Assembly: GCA_018657955.1 (NCBI GenBank)
Contig: JABHWD010000018.1
Coordinates: 1-64,000 of the forward strand
Origin: Flavobacteriaceae bacterium
Lineage (GTDB): Bacteria > Bacteroidota > Bacteroidia > Flavobacteriales > Flavobacteriaceae
DNA: 64,000 nt
Direction of reading: 5' to 3'
Shown here: one piece after another, positions 19,453 to 28,986 of the stretch
Numbering within the stretch: the first letter of the stretch is position 1
Layout of the letters: the number at the start of each line of letters is the position of its first letter
Notes under the pieces: generated by a model
The model's input: the letters and a program-made list of their open reading frames with translations, nothing else
Told to the model about the DNA's origin: nothing
Databases searched by the model: none
Program-made: the position numbers and the translations under genes

Positions 19453-22221
19453 ATGGATAATAAAAAACGTCTTTTTTTAATTGATGCATATGCTCTAATT
19501 TTTAGAGGATATTATGCATTTATAAAGAATCCTAGAATTAATTCAAAAGGACTAGACACCTCTGCTATTTTAGGTTTTACTAATTCATTATTTGATGTGA
19601 TAAAAAGAGAAAAACCAGAATATATTGCCGTATGTTTTGATAAAGGCGGAAGTCAAGATAGAATAAAAATATTTCCTGAATATAAGGCCAATAGAGATGA
19701 AACTCCAGAGGGTATTAAGATAGCCGTTCCGTACATTCAAGAAATATTAAATGCACTTGGGATATGTATAATGGTTAAAGAAGGATATGAGGCGGATGAT
19801 ATAATAGGAACATTGGCAAAAAAAGCTAAAGAAGAAAATTTCGAAACATATATGGTCAGCCCTGATAAAGATTTTGCTCAATTGGTAAATGAAAAAACTT
19901 TTATATATAAACCTATGTTTGGAGGAGGATATGAAACATGGGGTATAGAAGAGGTAAAAAATAAATTTGAAATATCAGATCCAATACAAGTAATTGACTT
20001 CTTAGCTATGAAGGGTGATTCTGCCGATAATATTCCTGGACTACCTGGTGTTGGAGATAAAACGGCCAAAAAATTTCTTAAAGAATATGGTAGTATTGAA
20101 AATTTGTTATCAAATACTGATAAAATCAAAGGCAAATTACGTGAAAAAATAGAGGCTAATAGTGAGGCTGGTTTGCTTTCAAAAAAACTCGCTACTATTA
20201 TTACAGATGTTCCTGTAGATTTTGATTCTAATAAATTCAAGCTAAGTGTAGACGACCCTGATAAACTTTATGAAATATTTTCAGATTTAGAATTTAGGAG
20301 ATTAGCTGAAAACTTCAAAAAAATATTTGATATCCCAATTAAAAAAAACATAGCGCCAGTTAAAGAAAAACAGCCTGAAACTAGATCAATTGCTGCAGGT
20401 CATGGTCAATTTTCTCTTTTTGATCAAGTAAAAGAAGACAAAATAGATGAAAATTTATCAATAAGAGTTTCTAAGAAAAACGTATCACATTTTTTTCAAA
20501 TTATTGATACAAAAATAAGTCTAAAGATATTCCTAGATAAATTAATGAAACAAAGTGAAGTTGCATTTAAACTATTATTAGATCATCATAATCCATTACT
20601 ATCAAATCTAGTTGGAATTTCGTTTTGTTGGAATAAAGACAAAGTCTATTACATAGATTATTTGACAATTCAAAAAACTGATAAAAAAATACTTCAAAAA
20701 ATAAAATTATTTTTTGAAGATCATTCAATCAAAAAAATTAGCGATAATTTAAAGCATGATATAAAATCTCTAGAAAAGCATGATATTTCTATAAATGGAG
20801 AAATATTTGATACAATGTTAGCTCATTACTTAATTAATCCTGATATTAATCACACTACTGAAGTACTCTCTGAAAATTATTTAAACTATTCTATAAATCA
20901 AGAGGCCTCTAACCTTGATAATACATCTGAAAGAGCAAATATCATATTTCAATTAAAGAGTCTTCTAGAAAATGAACTAAAAGCAAATAAACATATATTG
21001 TTATATAAAGAAATAGAAATTCCACTTCTTAGGGTTTTAGCTAATATGGAAATTGAAGGAATTAGTTTAGATGTTTCATGTTTAAGCAAATTATCAAAAT
21101 CTACAGAGCAAGAAATTGAAAAAACAAAAAAGATTATATATGCTGCCTCAAAAGAAGAGTTCAATATATCTTCTCCAAAGCAATTAGGTAAAATTTTATT
21201 TGATAAAATGAAAATATCAGCTAACCCAAAAAAAACAAAGACAGGGCAATATTCAACTTCTGAAGAAATTTTGTCCTATTTAGCAAAAGAGAATGATTTT
21301 GTAAAGACTATTATAGAATACAGAAGCCTTAATAAACTTCAAAATACCTATATAAAGGCTTTACCTAATCAAATATCAAAAAATACTGGTAAAATTCATA
21401 CTGAGTATTTACAAACTGTTGCTGCAACTGGAAGATTAAGTAGTATAAATCCAAATCTCCAAAATATACCAATAAGGACAAAAAGGGGTAAAGAGATAAG
21501 AAAAGCATTTATACCTAGGAATAAAGATTTTGTTATTTTATCAGCAGATTATTCCCAAATTGAATTAAGAATAATAGCAGCATTAAGTGAAGAGGAAAAC
21601 ATGATTAGTGCTTTTAAAAATAATGAGGATATTCACTCATCTACAGCAGCCTCAGTATTCAATACAAAAATTGAGAATGTTACTAATATGCAAAGGACTA
21701 ATGCAAAAACTATAAATTTTGGAATTATATATGGTATATCAACTTTTGGGCTAAGTAATCAGACTGATTTATCAAGGAAAGAGTCTAAAGAGTTAATTGA
21801 GACCTATTATAATAAGTATCCTAAATTGAAGATATATATTGCTTCGCAAGTTTCATTCGCCAGAGAAAAAGGGTATGTAGAAACATTGCTTGGAAGAAGG
21901 AGGTACTTGAAAGATATTAACTCAAGAAACTCTATAGTTAGAGGAGGTTCGGAAAGAAATGCAATTAATGCTCCAATTCAGGGAAGTGCAGCAGATATAA
22001 TAAAAATTGCTATGATTAATATTCAGTCAAAGTTAATCGATAAAAATTTTCATAGTAAAATGCTTTTGCAAGTGCATGATGAATTGGTTTTTGATGTATT
22101 TAAGCCTGAATTAAATGATATAATTACATTAGTTAAAGATGAAATGGAAAATGCATTCATTCTTAAAGTTCCTCTGATAGTAGATATTGATTATGGCGAA
22201 AATTGGTTAGAAGCCCATTAA
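19453..22221 (+). CDS. polA: DNA polymerase I with degenerate proofreading domain
   Basis: This 922-residue enzyme has the 5' nuclease (about 1-290; YEADDIIGTLA, GDSADNIPGLPGVG), a 3'-5' exonuclease-like domain (about 350-520) and the polymerase domain with intact motif A (SADYSQIELR), motif B (RTNAKTINFGIIYG) and motif C (QVHDELVFD). In the exonuclease domain the Exo I DxE is replaced by AFKLLLD (about 371-377) and the Exo III YxxxD region reads TSERAN (about 491-496). Only the Exo II Asp in NLKHD remains. It should thus gap-fill and remove primers but not proofread. Confidence 0.96.
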   Translation: MDNKKRLFLIDAYALIFRGYYAFIKNPRINSKGLDTSAILGFTNSLFDVIKREKPEYIAVCFDKGGSQDRIKIFPEYKANRDETPEGIKIAVPYIQEILNALGICIMVKEGYEADDIIGTLAKKAKEENFETYMVSPDKDFAQLVNEKTFIYKPMFGGGYETWGIEEVKNKFEISDPIQVIDFLAMKGDSADNIPGLPGVGDKTAKKFLKEYGSIENLLSNTDKIKGKLREKIEANSEAGLLSKKLATIITDVPVDFDSNKFKLSVDDPDKLYEIFSDLEFRRLAENFKKIFDIPIKKNIAPVKEKQPETRSIAAGHGQFSLFDQVKEDKIDENLSIRVSKKNVSHFFQIIDTKISLKIFLDKLMKQSEVAFKLLLDHHNPLLSNLVGISFCWNKDKVYYIDYLTIQKTDKKILQKIKLFFEDHSIKKISDNLKHDIKSLEKHDISINGEIFDTMLAHYLINPDINHTTEVLSENYLNYSINQEASNLDNTSERANIIFQLKSLLENELKANKHILLYKEIEIPLLRVLANMEIEGISLDVSCLSKLSKSTEQEIEKTKKIIYAASKEEFNISSPKQLGKILFDKMKISANPKKTKTGQYSTSEEILSYLAKENDFVKTIIEYRSLNKLQNTYIKALPNQISKNTGKIHTEYLQTVAATGRLSSINPNLQNIPIRTKRGKEIRKAFIPRNKDFVILSADYSQIELRIIAALSEEENMISAFKNNEDIHSSTAASVFNTKIENVTNMQRTNAKTINFGIIYGISTFGLSNQTDLSRKESKELIETYYNKYPKLKIYIASQVSFAREKGYVETLLGRRRYLKDINSRNSIVRGGSERNAINAPIQGSAADIIKIAMINIQSKLIDKNFHSKMLLQVHDELVFDVFKPELNDIITLVKDEMENAFILKVPLIVDIDYGENWLEAH

Positions 22222-22283
22222 TAATGTCTATTTCTACAAAAATCTATAGATAGAGTTCTCTGAAAATAATTTTGAATATCTAT

Positions 22284-22313
22284 TTGGTAGTATAATATAT
22301 AATTGTAGATTTG
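22284..22313 (+). promoter_or_regulatory. Promoter of rplM-rpsI
   Basis: TTG (22284-22286), a 19-bp spacer and TAGATTTG (22306-22313) form a near-ideal Bacteroidota promoter 44 bp before the rplM ATG. This is the best promoter in the window. Confidence 0.75.
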
Positions 22314-22357
22314 CATCCACTTTTGAGATAAAGATTATTTTAACTTAAAAACTATAA

Positions 22358-22813
22358 ATGGATACATTAAGTTATAAGACAATTTCAGCTAATAAATCTA
22401 CAGCTAATAAACTGTGGGTTTTAGTTGATGCTGAAGGTCAAACTCTAGGAAGACTTGCTTCTAAAGTAGCTATTCTTTTAAGGGGGAAACACAAGCCAAA
22501 CTTCACGCCTCATGTAGATTGTGGAGATAATGTTGTTATCATAAATGCCTCAAAAGTAAATTTGACTGGGAAAAAGTGGGAAAATAAGACCTATATTCGT
22601 TATACAGGTTATCCTGGAGGACAAAGAACTCTTACTGCAAATCAATTATTTGACAAAAATCCCAGTTCAATTATTGAGAAATCAGTAAAAGGAATGTTAC
22701 CAAAAAATAAATTAGGAGCTGCATTATTTCGTAATCTATATGTGTCTAATGATGCCAATCATAATCAAGAGTCACAAAAACCAGTTTCAATTAATCTAAA
22801 CGACGTTAATTAG
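22358..22813 (+). CDS. rplM: 50S ribosomal protein L13
   Basis: This 151-residue protein matches L13, an early-assembling large-subunit protein. Family features visible are WVLVDAEGQTLGRLASKVA, LRGKHKPNFTPHVDCGDNVVIINA (shown in part), KWENKTYIRYTGYPGG and MLPKNKLG. The length is normal. Its stop codon is followed directly by the ATG of rpsI, the usual L13-S9 operon. A strong promoter lies just upstream. Confidence 0.98.
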   Translation: MDTLSYKTISANKSTANKLWVLVDAEGQTLGRLASKVAILLRGKHKPNFTPHVDCGDNVVIINASKVNLTGKKWENKTYIRYTGYPGGQRTLTANQLFDKNPSSIIEKSVKGMLPKNKLGAALFRNLYVSNDANHNQESQKPVSINLNDVN

Positions 22814-23203
22814 ATGGAAAATGTAATTCACAAAATTGGTAGAAGAAAAACTGCAGTTGCTAGAGTTTATTTGAAAAAGGGCAAAGGGAGTATTATGGTA
22901 AATAAAAAAGATTATAAAATTTATTTTCCAACTCCATCTCTTCAATTTAAAATTAATCAACCTTTTACTCTGACCAAAAACGAAAAAAAATTTGATACTA
23001 ACGTAAAGGTTTCTGGTGGAGGTGCTACTGGACAAGCTGAAGCTGTTAGGCTGGCATTATCCAGAGCATTCTGTGAGCTTGATGAAAAAAATAGAGAAGT
23101 ATTAAAACCTGAAGGATTATTAACTAGAGATCCTAGAATGGTTGAAAGGAAAAAATTTGGGCAGAAAAAAGCAAGAAAAAAATTCCAATTCTCAAAACGA
23201 TAA
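22814..23203 (+). CDS. rpsI: 30S ribosomal protein S9
   Basis: This 129-residue protein matches S9. The start IHKIGRRKTAVARVYLK, the GGGATGQAEAVRLALSRA helix and the basic C-terminal tail ending QFSKR are diagnostic; the tail reaches the P-site tRNA anticodon loop. It abuts rplM with no spacer, so the two proteins are made from one message. Confidence 0.98.
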   Translation: MENVIHKIGRRKTAVARVYLKKGKGSIMVNKKDYKIYFPTPSLQFKINQPFTLTKNEKKFDTNVKVSGGGATGQAEAVRLALSRAFCELDEKNREVLKPEGLLTRDPRMVERKKFGQKKARKKFQFSKR

Positions 23204-23316
23204 TATTATAAAATATTTAATAAATCAAAAATTTAGTTTAGCATCTAAATACCTAAGGCTTAATTTATTTATACCACTTAGATATTGCTATAATTAAGAA
23301 CGTAAACTAATTCAAA

Positions 23317-24291
23317 ATGAGAAAAATAGAAGTAAAAGATTTAATTAAAGCAGGTGTTCATTTTGGACATCTTACAAGGAAATGGAACCCTAATATGGCT
23401 CCATTCATATATATGGAAAGAAATGGAATCCATATAATCAATTTATATAAAACAATAAGCAAATTAGAGGAAGCTTCTGGGGCACTAGAAAAAATTGCAG
23501 TATCAGGAAGAAAAATTTTATTTGTTGCAACAAAAAAACAGGCTAAAGATATAGTTGCTGAAGCTGCAAAAAAAGTTAATATGCCTTATATAACTGAAAG
23601 ATGGCCTGGTGGAATGCTTACTAATTTTATTACAATTAGAAAAGCAGTTAAGAAAATGAGTTCTATTGACAGAATGAAACAAGATGGCACATTTAATACG
23701 TTATCAAAAAAAGAAAAATTACAAATAGGAAGGCAGAGAGAAAAGTTAGAAAAAAATTTAGGGTCAATAGCTAATATGACTAGGCTCCCCGGCGCTATTT
23801 TTGTGGTTGATATAGTAAGAGAAAATATTGCTGTTAAAGAAGCTCAAAAATTGAATATCCCTATTTTTGCAATGGTTGATACAAACTCTGATCCAAAAGG
23901 TGTTCAATATGCTATCCCATCCAATGATGATGCATCTAAATCAATCTCTAAAATTATAGAATATATTTCTGATTCTATTCAAACAGGATTAGAAGAAAGA
24001 ACATCAGAAAAAGAAGTGACTGAAGAAACTAAAAAAGAAGTGGCTGAAGAAACTAAAAAAGAAGTGGCTGAGGAAACTAAAAAAGAAGTGGCTGAAGAAA
24101 CTAAAAAAGAAGTGGCTGAGGAAACTAAAGAAGAAGTGGCTGAGGAAACTAAAAAAGAAGTAGCTGAGGAAACTAAAAAAGAAGTGGCTGAAGAAACTAA
24201 AAAAGAAGTGGCTGAGGAAACTAAAGAAGAAGTGGCTGAGGAAACTAAAAAAGAAGTAGCTGAGGAAACTAAAGAAGAAGACAAAAAATAA
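23317..24291 (+). CDS. rpsB: 30S ribosomal protein S2 with 11-copy octapeptide tail
   Basis: The first 230 residues are a standard S2: AGVHFGHLTRKWNPNM, KKQAKDIV, RWPGGMLTNF and the VDTNSDP segment near residues 186-192. Normal S2 ends near here. This protein continues with residues 234-321, eleven tandem VAEETKKE-type octapeptides, then DKK. The tail is strongly charged, mixed Glu/Lys, and should form a single long helix or stay disordered. Acidic or Ala/Glu/Lys-rich S2 tails occur in some Bacteroidota, but this perfect tandem array looks recent. It is 8 bp upstream of tsf. Confidence 0.97.
   Translation: MRKIEVKDLIKAGVHFGHLTRKWNPNMAPFIYMERNGIHIINLYKTISKLEEASGALEKIAVSGRKILFVATKKQAKDIVAEAAKKVNMPYITERWPGGMLTNFITIRKAVKKMSSIDRMKQDGTFNTLSKKEKLQIGRQREKLEKNLGSIANMTRLPGAIFVVDIVRENIAVKEAQKLNIPIFAMVDTNSDPKGVQYAIPSNDDASKSISKIIEYISDSIQTGLEERTSEKEVTEETKKEVAEETKKEVAEETKKEVAEETKKEVAEETKEEVAEETKKEVAEETKKEVAEETKKEVAEETKEEVAEETKKEVAEETKEEDKK
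24016..24279 (+). repeat. Eleven 24-bp tandem repeats in rpsB
   Basis: The consensus unit gtggctgaggaaactaaaaa(agaa) occurs 11 times without interruption. The silent and conservative changes show a higher-order 96-bp pattern: units 4-7 are nearly identical, in order, to units 8-11. This implies a single four-unit duplication after the first expansion. Confidence 0.97.
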
Positions 24292-24299
24292 ACAATAGT

Positions 24300-25124
24300 A
24301 TGACGAAAATTTCGGCAGCTGAAGTAAATAGCCTTAGAAAATCTACTGGAGCTGGTATGATGGATTGTAAAAATGCATTGGTAGAAGCCAATGGGGATTT
24401 GGATAAAGCAATAGAGGGTTTAAGGAAAAAAGGTAAAAAAGTAGCAGCAAAAAGAGCTGATAGAGACTCTCATGAGGGAGCAGCAATAGCAATCACCAAT
24501 GGTGAAAAGACTATTGGTGCAGCAATTGTATTGGCATGTGAAACTGATTTTGTTGGAAAAAATACTGACTTTGTTGCCCTTGGCAATAAAATAGCAAATG
24601 TAGCACTTGAATGTAATTCTAAAGAAGATCTATTAAAGGCATCAATTGAAGGACTAACTGTTGAAGAAAAACTTTTAGAACAGACAGGAATTATAGGAGA
24701 GAAAATTCAAATTAACAAATTTGTTAAAATTAATGCTCCATATGTTGGATCATACATTCACGCAGGAAATAAAATTGCAACTATTGTTGGATTGTCAAAA
24801 GTAGGCGATAATGTGGAAATAATAGGCAAAGATATAGCCATGCAAGTTGCAGCTATGGATCCTATTGCTCTAGATGAATCAAGTGTAGAATTTGATGTAA
24901 TAGAAAAAGAAATTGAAATTGCTAAAGATCAGTTGCGAGCTGAAGGTAAGCCAGAATCTATGTTAGATAATATTGCCAAAGGAAAGCTAAAACGATTCTT
25001 TAAAGATAACACCCTGTTAAACCAGGCCTTTATAAAAGACACCAAGATAAGTGTTTCTGCTTATCTCTCATCATTTGACACCAACCTAACTGTAAACTCT
25101 TATGAAAGGGTTTCAATTGGATAG
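24300..25124 (+). CDS. tsf: Elongation factor Ts
   Basis: This 274-residue guanine-nucleotide exchange factor for EF-Tu has the N-terminal UBA-like domain with VNSLRKSTGAGMMDCKNALVEA, then the core motif ACETDFVGKN (about residues 80-89) that contacts EF-Tu. The C-terminal half (QVAAMDPIAL...) matches the second core subdomain. It follows rpsB by 8 bp, the usual rpsB-tsf operon, with pyrH and frr next. Confidence 0.97.
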   Translation: MTKISAAEVNSLRKSTGAGMMDCKNALVEANGDLDKAIEGLRKKGKKVAAKRADRDSHEGAAIAITNGEKTIGAAIVLACETDFVGKNTDFVALGNKIANVALECNSKEDLLKASIEGLTVEEKLLEQTGIIGEKIQINKFVKINAPYVGSYIHAGNKIATIVGLSKVGDNVEIIGKDIAMQVAAMDPIALDESSVEFDVIEKEIEIAKDQLRAEGKPESMLDNIAKGKLKRFFKDNTLLNQAFIKDTKISVSAYLSSFDTNLTVNSYERVSIG

Positions 25125-25181
25125 TTTATAGGTATCATATATTTCTAAATTTTACCTTTTTATTAATTAAAAAATGTATAG

Positions 25182-25189
25182 TATATTTG
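25182..25189 (+). promoter_or_regulatory. Candidate -7 element for pyrH-frr
   Basis: TATATTTG matches TAnnTTTG and ends 16 bp before the pyrH ATG at 25206, in the 81-bp gap after tsf. No clear -33 TTG is present. Confidence 0.4.
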
Positions 25190-25205
25190 TATATATTTAT
25201 TAATT

Positions 25206-25913
25206 ATGAGCTACAATAGAATTCTCCTAAAACTTTCAGGAGAAGCCCTTGTGGGTGACAAAAATGCAGGAATTGATTCAAAAAAATTATTGCATTATGC
25301 CAACGAAATTAAAAAAATACATGATATAGGAGTTGAAGTTTCTATTGTAATTGGCGGTGGTAATATTTATAGAGGGTTTAATAATACCGAACATAAAATT
25401 GACAGGGTTCAGGGAGATTATATGGGAATGCTTGCTACTATAATTAATGGGCTTGCTCTTCAGAATACACTTGAAAATATTGGAATTCCTACTAGACTCC
25501 AAAGCGCAATAAATGTTAACCAAGTAGCTGAACCTTATATAAAAAGAAAAGCTATTAGGCACCTAGAAAAAAATCGAATAGTAATTTTTGCAGCTGGAAC
25601 AGGGAATCCGTATTTCACAACAGATTCAGCAGCTGTTCTAAGAGCTATTGAAATTGAAGCAGATATAATTTTAAAAGGCACTAAAGTTGATGGAATATAT
25701 GATTGTGATCCTGAAATTAATTCAGATGCTGTAAAATTTGAAAATATTACATTTAATGAAGCTATAAAAAAAGGCCTAAAAATAATGGATACTACTGCTT
25801 TTACTCTTAGCCAAGAAAATAATTTGCCTATAATTGTATTTGATATTAATTCATCAGATAATTTATTGAAGGCTGTTTCTGGAGAAAAAATTGGTACTAT
25901 TGTAAACATTTAA
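25206..25913 (+). CDS. pyrH: UMP kinase
   Basis: This 235-residue hexameric kinase converts UMP to UDP. It shows LLKLSGEALVGDKNAGID at the N-terminus, SIVIGGGNIYRG, the GDYMGMLAT segment that binds UMP, and the C-terminal GTKVDGIYDCDP typical of the amino acid kinase superfamily. Length is normal. It lies between tsf and frr (10 bp), the conserved order in bacteria. Confidence 0.97.
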   Translation: MSYNRILLKLSGEALVGDKNAGIDSKKLLHYANEIKKIHDIGVEVSIVIGGGNIYRGFNNTEHKIDRVQGDYMGMLATIINGLALQNTLENIGIPTRLQSAINVNQVAEPYIKRKAIRHLEKNRIVIFAAGTGNPYFTTDSAAVLRAIEIEADIILKGTKVDGIYDCDPEINSDAVKFENITFNEAIKKGLKIMDTTAFTLSQENNLPIIVFDINSSDNLLKAVSGEKIGTIVNI

Positions 25914-25923
25914 TATTAATAAA

Positions 25924-26481
25924 ATGAATGAAGAATTACATCTAATATTTGATATAGCTAAAGAATCAATGTCTAATGCAATAACACATTTAGAAAAAAA
26001 ATTAATGAATATTCGAGCAGGAAAAGCTAATCCTAATATGCTTTCTAGTGTAACAGTCGAATACTATGGATCTAACACTCCTTTGTCTCAAGTTGCAAAT
26101 ATAAATACTCCCGATGGTAGAACAATTATTGTTCAGCCTTGGGAAAAATCAATTCTTCCTGAAGTAGAAAAAGGAATAGAAATAGCTAATCTTGGGTTTA
26201 ATCCAATGAATAATGGAGAGACTATAATTATTACTGTTCCTGCTCTTACTGAAGAAAGAAGGGAAGAATTAGCCAAGCAAGCAAAAACAGAAACTGAAGA
26301 AGCAAAAGTTGCTATTAGAAATGCTAGAAAGGAGGCAAATAATGAAGTTAAAAAATCTTCAGATTTGTCTGAAGATTTGAAAAAAAATTCTGAACTAGAT
26401 ATTCAAGAAAGAACAGACAATTATATAGAGAAGGTAGATAAAATTTTTGAGCTAAAGCAAAAAGAAATAATGACCTTATAA
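25924..26481 (+). CDS. frr: Ribosome recycling factor
   Basis: This 185-residue two-domain protein splits post-termination ribosomes together with EF-G. The motifs IRAGKANPNMLSSVTVEYYG and TPDGRTIIVQPWEKS are diagnostic, followed by the long three-helix bundle with REELAKQAKTETEEAKVAIR. It follows pyrH by 10 bp and is probably translated from the same message. Confidence 0.97.
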   Translation: MNEELHLIFDIAKESMSNAITHLEKKLMNIRAGKANPNMLSSVTVEYYGSNTPLSQVANINTPDGRTIIVQPWEKSILPEVEKGIEIANLGFNPMNNGETIIITVPALTEERREELAKQAKTETEEAKVAIRNARKEANNEVKKSSDLSEDLKKNSELDIQERTDNYIEKVDKIFELKQKEIMTL

Positions 26482-26547
26482 TCATCTTTTTTCTTTAAGC
26501 TATTTTGAGAACTAATTAATATCTTTATAAAAGATAATTTATAAAAA

Positions 26548-28947
26548 ATGTCAGAAAAAAATGTAGGTGGGCTATGGGAATCCATTGCTAGAATTATTCT
26601 CAATAATAGAATACTTATAATAATTTCCCTAATATTAGCTACATACTTTTTTAGCACACACTGGCATAAAATTAGATTTACGTATACAGAAGCAAACCTT
26701 TTGCCAAATACCCATGAAGAGAATTTAAAATACAATTCTTTTACAAGTAAATTTGGGGAAGAAGGAAATCTAATTGTGATTGGTGTAAAAGATAGCTTAT
26801 TATTTACACTCGAAAATTTAAATGCCTGGAATAAACTTTCTAATAGTTTTAAAGACCTTCCTCAAGTTGAAACAGTAATTGCATTTGGAGATCTACAAAA
26901 ATTAATAAAAGATAAAGATAAAAGACAATTCTATATTGAGCCATTCATCGAAGATTCTATTAGTTCTAATGCTGAGTTGAAAAGCCTAAAAGATGAGCTT
27001 TTCTTTAAATCTCCTTTTTATGATAAATTCTTAATTAATACTAAAACAAAATCTGTTAGAACTGCAATTAATTTAAAATCATCTATTGTCAATACTGTTA
27101 AAAGAGAAGAATTTATAAATAAAGTTCTTTTACCCAGGGTTAATGCTTTTGAGAAAGCTCACAATATAGACATTAGAATCTCTGGAATGCCTTATGTGAG
27201 GACTAAATACTCAGAAACTATTAAAGCTGAACTTGGAAAGTTTGTCATTCTCGCAATTTTTGTTACCTCTCTTATTTTCTACTTCTTTTTTAGATCACTT
27301 ACAGCAACTGTTATTTCTATCTGTACTGTATGTATTGGAGTAATGTGGACTTTAGGAATAATTGGGATCCTTGAGTATGAGCTTACTGTATTAACAGCTG
27401 TAATTCCTCCATTAATTATTGTTATAGGAATGCCAAATTGTATTTATTTAATAAAGAAATATCAGCATGAAGTTAATACCCATGGGGATAAATCCCTTTC
27501 ATTACAAAAAGTAATAACTAAAATTGGGAATGCAACGTTGATGACAAATGTAACAACTGCTTCAGGGTTTGCAACATTTATTATTACAAACAGTCAATTA
27601 TTAAAAGAATTTGGGACTGTGGCTTCACTTAGTATCCTTTCAATTTTTATAATCTGTATTTTAGTCATACCAATAATTTATAGTTTTCTTCCAATCCCTG
27701 GAGACAAACATTTGAAGCATCTAAATAAAAAATGGATAGTATCGCTTTTTGACTGGATGGCTTTAACTGTAAAAACTAAAAAAATTGAAATTTATACTAT
27801 ATCAATAATCCTCCTGGCTGTTAGTATTATTGGTATCTATAAAATAGAAATATCTGGAAGTTTAATTGATGATCTTCCTAAAAATACAGAGTTTTTTGAA
27901 GATATAATGTTTTATGAAAAAGAATTCAATGGAATTCTCCCACTTGAAATTTATATTGACACGAAAAGAAAAAAAGCAGTTACTAAGCTATCAACAATTA
28001 AAAAAATGAAAGTGTTAGAGGATATTATTTCTGAGATTCCCGAATTATCAAGGCCTATCTCTATAGTCAGCCTAGTCAAATATTCAAAACAAGCATACTA
28101 CAATGGAAATCCTAAATATTATCAAGTACCTACAACTCAAGAAAATAGTTTCATTCTTTCCTATGCAAAAAATTCAACTTCAGGAACTGATGGTATTGAC
28201 CTAATTAAAAATTTCGTTGATAGCACTGGGCAATACACCAGGATTACAACTTTTATGAAAGATATTAAAATAGAAAGAATGGAGAGGATAGAAGAAAAAT
28301 TATATTATGAAATTTCAAAAATTATGCCCAAAGATAGATATGAAGTCTATCTAACTGGAAAAGCATATTTATTTCAGCAAGGGACATATTTTTTAGTTAA
28401 AAATCTTATTCTTTCGCTCTCATTAGCAATTGTTCTAATATCAATATTTATGGCATACATGTTTAGAAATTTTAGAATGATTATTATATCTCTTATTCCT
28501 AATTTATTGCCCCTCTTGATAACTGCTGGCTTAATGGGGTTCATTGGGGTTCCAATCAAACCATCTACAATACTAATTTTTAGTATTGCTTTTGGAATAT
28601 CTGTTGATGATACAATTCATTTCTTAGCAAAATATAGACAGGAGCTTCAAGATAATAAGTGGCAAATAAAAAAATCTGTCTATAATGCTATAAAAGAAAC
28701 AGGTATAAGCATGTTTTATACTTCGGTAGTTCTTTTCTTTGGTTTTTCTGTTTTTATAATCTCAAATTTTGGTGGAACTGTTGCTCTTGGAGCGCTAGTT
28801 TCTGCTACACTTTTATTAGCAATGCTTTCAAATCTTTTACTATTACCTTCTATGCTTTTATCACTTGAAAGAAGTGTTGCAAATGAAAAAGTGTTAAAAA
28901 AACCTAAGATAAAAATTCTTACAGATGAAGAGGAATTATTGAATTAA
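26548..28947 (+). CDS. RND/MMPL-superfamily exporter
   Basis: This 799-residue protein has the RND design: one N-terminal helix (about 22-42), a periplasmic loop, five helices (about 230-385), a sixth near 415-430, a second loop, and a final group of five (about 620-790). The two halves each carry an MMPL/SSD-like membrane block with GXXXD-like ISVDDTIHFLAKYRQE in the second. Such two-module proteins move lipids, hopanoids or other hydrophobic compounds, and need no RND adaptor. No partner gene is present. It precedes asnS by 39 bp, a position common in Flavobacteriia; the substrate is unknown. Confidence 0.85.
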   Translation: MSEKNVGGLWESIARIILNNRILIIISLILATYFFSTHWHKIRFTYTEANLLPNTHEENLKYNSFTSKFGEEGNLIVIGVKDSLLFTLENLNAWNKLSNSFKDLPQVETVIAFGDLQKLIKDKDKRQFYIEPFIEDSISSNAELKSLKDELFFKSPFYDKFLINTKTKSVRTAINLKSSIVNTVKREEFINKVLLPRVNAFEKAHNIDIRISGMPYVRTKYSETIKAELGKFVILAIFVTSLIFYFFFRSLTATVISICTVCIGVMWTLGIIGILEYELTVLTAVIPPLIIVIGMPNCIYLIKKYQHEVNTHGDKSLSLQKVITKIGNATLMTNVTTASGFATFIITNSQLLKEFGTVASLSILSIFIICILVIPIIYSFLPIPGDKHLKHLNKKWIVSLFDWMALTVKTKKIEIYTISIILLAVSIIGIYKIEISGSLIDDLPKNTEFFEDIMFYEKEFNGILPLEIYIDTKRKKAVTKLSTIKKMKVLEDIISEIPELSRPISIVSLVKYSKQAYYNGNPKYYQVPTTQENSFILSYAKNSTSGTDGIDLIKNFVDSTGQYTRITTFMKDIKIERMERIEEKLYYEISKIMPKDRYEVYLTGKAYLFQQGTYFLVKNLILSLSLAIVLISIFMAYMFRNFRMIIISLIPNLLPLLITAGLMGFIGVPIKPSTILIFSIAFGISVDDTIHFLAKYRQELQDNKWQIKKSVYNAIKETGISMFYTSVVLFFGFSVFIISNFGGTVALGALVSATLLLAMLSNLLLLPSMLLSLERSVANEKVLKKPKIKILTDEEELLN

Positions 28948-28986
28948 TTTCTAGCAAAACCATATCTTTGAATTAAACTATAATTA

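Noticed and set aside
19878-20240. 120-aa minus-strand ORF
   Set aside because: Antisense shadow of polA.
24016-24279. CRISPR-like array
   Set aside because: The repeats are directly abutting, in frame with S2 and have no unique spacers.
23979-24284. 101-aa minus-strand ORF made of VSSATSFL-type repeats
   Set aside because: It is the antisense shadow of the rpsB repeats.
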